A stretch of DNA of 20,159 nucleotides from an uncultured Lysobacteraceae bacterium (GTDB taxonomy: Bacteria; Pseudomonadota; Gammaproteobacteria; Xanthomonadales; Xanthomonadaceae), in NCBI GenBank assembly GCA_946480825.1, contig CAMLLG010000070.1, positions 1 to 20,159 of the forward strand, written 5' to 3'. Positions within the stretch are counted from its first letter, which is position 1. The number at the start of each line of letters is the position of its first letter. Both the position numbers and the translations under genes were made by a program. A model generated the notes under the pieces. That model searched no databases. It was not told the DNA's origin and saw nothing but the letters and a program-made list of their open reading frames with translations. This document shows, piece by piece, positions 17,590-20,159 of the stretch.

Positions 17590-17666
17590 TGGCGGAGTGG
17601 ACGGGACTCGAACCCGCGACCTCCGGCGTGACAGGCCAGCATTCTAACCGACTGAACTACCACTCC
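17590..17666 (-). tRNA. tRNA-Asp (anticodon GTC)
   Basis: A 77-nt cloverleaf with encoded CCA. The acceptor GGAGTGG pairs with CCACTCC, the discriminator is G, and the anticodon loop CTGTCAC puts GTC at 17630-17632 (complement). The TAGTTCAGTCGGTTAGAAT D-arm and GCGGGTTCGAGTCCCGT T-arm match bacterial tRNA-Asp closely. It is the second gene of a tRNA pair behind hupB, 89 nt after tRNA-Val. Confidence 0.97.
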
Positions 17667-17755
17667 GCTGTTGTTACCCTGCATTGCTGCGCCGAACATT
17701 CTAGCGCAGTTCGACGATCGAACGGAATACCTCTTGTTTCGATCGCCTGGCGCCC

Positions 17756-17830
17756 TGGTGGGTGCTGAGGGTTTCGAACCCCCGACCCTCTCCGTGTAAA
17801 GGAGACGCTCTACCGCTGAGCTAAGCACCC
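17756..17830 (-). tRNA. tRNA-Val (anticodon TAC)
   Basis: A 75-nt cloverleaf with encoded CCA. The acceptor GGGTGCT pairs with AGCACCC, the discriminator is A, and the D-arm is TAGCTCAGCGGTAGAGC. The anticodon loop TTTACAC has TAC at 17796-17798 (complement), and the T-arm contains GGGGGTTCGAAACCCTC. Its 5' end lies only 16 nt after the hupB stop codon with no terminator between, so it is probably processed from a joint hupB transcript. Confidence 0.96.
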
Positions 17831-17846
17831 CAACGAGAAGAGCCAA

Positions 17847-18119
17847 TCAGTTTACGGCATCTTTCAGCGCTTTGCCAGCCTTGAACACCGGGTTCTTGGA
17901 GGCCGGAATCTGGATTTCTTCCTTGGTCTTCGGATTGCGACCGGTGCGCGCAGCGCGATCGCGGACCACGAAGGAACCGAAACCGAGCACGGCCACGGTG
18001 TCGCCCTTCTTCAGCGCCTTGGTGATGGCGGCGACCGTGGCGTCGAGCGCGCGCCCGGCATCGGCCTTGGACAGCTCGGCGGTGGCGGCGATCGCGTCGA
18101 TAAGCTCGGCTTTATTCAT
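17847..18119 (-). CDS. hupB: DNA-binding protein HU (beta-type)
   Basis: Nucleoid protein HU, a small basic dimer that bends DNA without sequence preference. The product has 90 residues, exactly the family size. It begins [11 protein letters not shown] and has GFGSF (about residues 46-50), the arm signature [20 protein letters not shown] and the C-terminal [16 protein letters not shown] eight bases before the ATG is a good ribosome binding site. It follows lon, as in E. coli (lon-hupB-ppiD), but a hairpin behind lon and a promoter-like sequence suggest that it is transcribed on its own with a leader of about 130 nt. Confidence 0.97.
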   Translation of the reverse strand: MNKAELIDAIAATAELSKADAGRALDATVAAITKALKKGDTVAVLGFGSFVVRDRAARTGRNPKTKEEIQIPASKNPVFKAGKALKDAVN

Positions 18120-18257
18120 GTCATGACTCCGGATGATGTGGATGTAAACGGTATTGAAACGAATACGCGACGCGCATCGGGATTCGGATGCATGTCGCGA
18201 AAGGACGCGTTGCGACCCATCGAACCCGTGGATCGCGGGCCTGTCCCGCGGGCGTCC

Positions 18258-18287
18258 GTTATACCAGCGGTGGACGCGGCCACGCAA
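18258..18287 (-). promoter_or_regulatory. Probable hupB promoter
   Basis: On the - strand: TTGCGT (18287-18282), an 18-bp spacer, and an extended -10 TGG-TATAAC (hexamer 18263-18258). Transcription would begin near 18251, giving a leader of about 132 nt. The new RNA would start with a short hairpin, CGCGGG/CCCGCG (18245-18250 with 18234-18239). Confidence 0.5.
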
Positions 18288-18339
18288 CCGAAAACCGCGA
18301 AAAATCCCGGGAAAAAGGCCGAAATCGGATGAACGCACG

Positions 18340-18367
18340 CATGCGGCGGCGATCGCGCCGCCGCATG
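18340..18367 (-). terminator. Hairpin after lon, probable terminator
   Basis: Perfect 12-bp stem CATGCGGCGGCG (18340-18351) with its complement at 18356-18367 and a 4-nt loop, 11 nt after the lon stop codon. No U-tract follows directly; a run of five T appears about 25 nt later. Either an inefficient or Rho-assisted terminator, or a 3' stabiliser. Confidence 0.5.
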
Positions 18368-18378
18368 TGCGATTCCGT

Positions 18379-20159
<1,781 letters not shown>

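Overview
The window is ordinary, chromosomal, high-GC gammaproteobacterial sequence. The best guess is a Xanthomonadales member (Lysobacter, Luteimonas or Stenotrophomonas-like). This rests on protein similarity recalled by eye, the gene order lon-hupB-tRNA-Val-tRNA-Asp-ppiD, the arrangement gloB/yafS-like gene/rnhA/dnaQ, and a REP-like palindrome of the type common in that family. I see no phage genes, transposase, CRISPR array or defence island.

Left part (1-3713, mostly + strand): the 3' part of rpsB and complete tsf, separated by a perfect 21-bp inverted repeat. A strong terminator follows, then a divergent pair (AIM24-family protein on -, small cupin on +), then pyrH. The usual rpsB-tsf-pyrH-frr block is therefore split, and frr does not follow pyrH.

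Middle part (3746-12465, all genes on - strand): two tandem paralogous secreted S9-family serine peptidases, the complete dTDP-L-rhamnose operon in the order rfbB-rfbA-rfbC-rfbD, then dnaQ. dnaQ overlaps rnhA by 4 bp, and rnhA overlaps an upstream yafS-like methyltransferase gene by 1 bp. That trio is read divergently from gloB (+), which is followed by fabI (+). Together the middle genes supply periplasmic peptide breakdown, rhamnose precursor synthesis, replication proofreading and RNA-primer removal, methylglyoxal detoxification and fatty-acid elongation.

Right part (15316-20159, - strand): ppiD, tRNA-Asp(GTC), tRNA-Val(TAC), hupB and the C-terminal three quarters of lon. This is a protein-quality-control and nucleoid block: Lon protease, HU and a membrane-anchored periplasmic foldase. 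All three convergent gene pairs share a bidirectional intrinsic terminator.

No gap between genes exceeds 300 bases. The longest are 18120-18378 (hupB promoter, leader and a lon 3' hairpin), 17363-17589 (a tRNA-operon hairpin and a putative ppiD promoter) and 5819-6024 (nothing but a putative promoter for the first peptidase). I found no convincing new system. The most useful leads are the repeats flanking tsf, a Trp-rich insert in PpiD, Ala instead of Gly at position 93 of FabI, the uncertain start of the second S9 peptidase, and the tRNA-Val gene 16 nt behind hupB.
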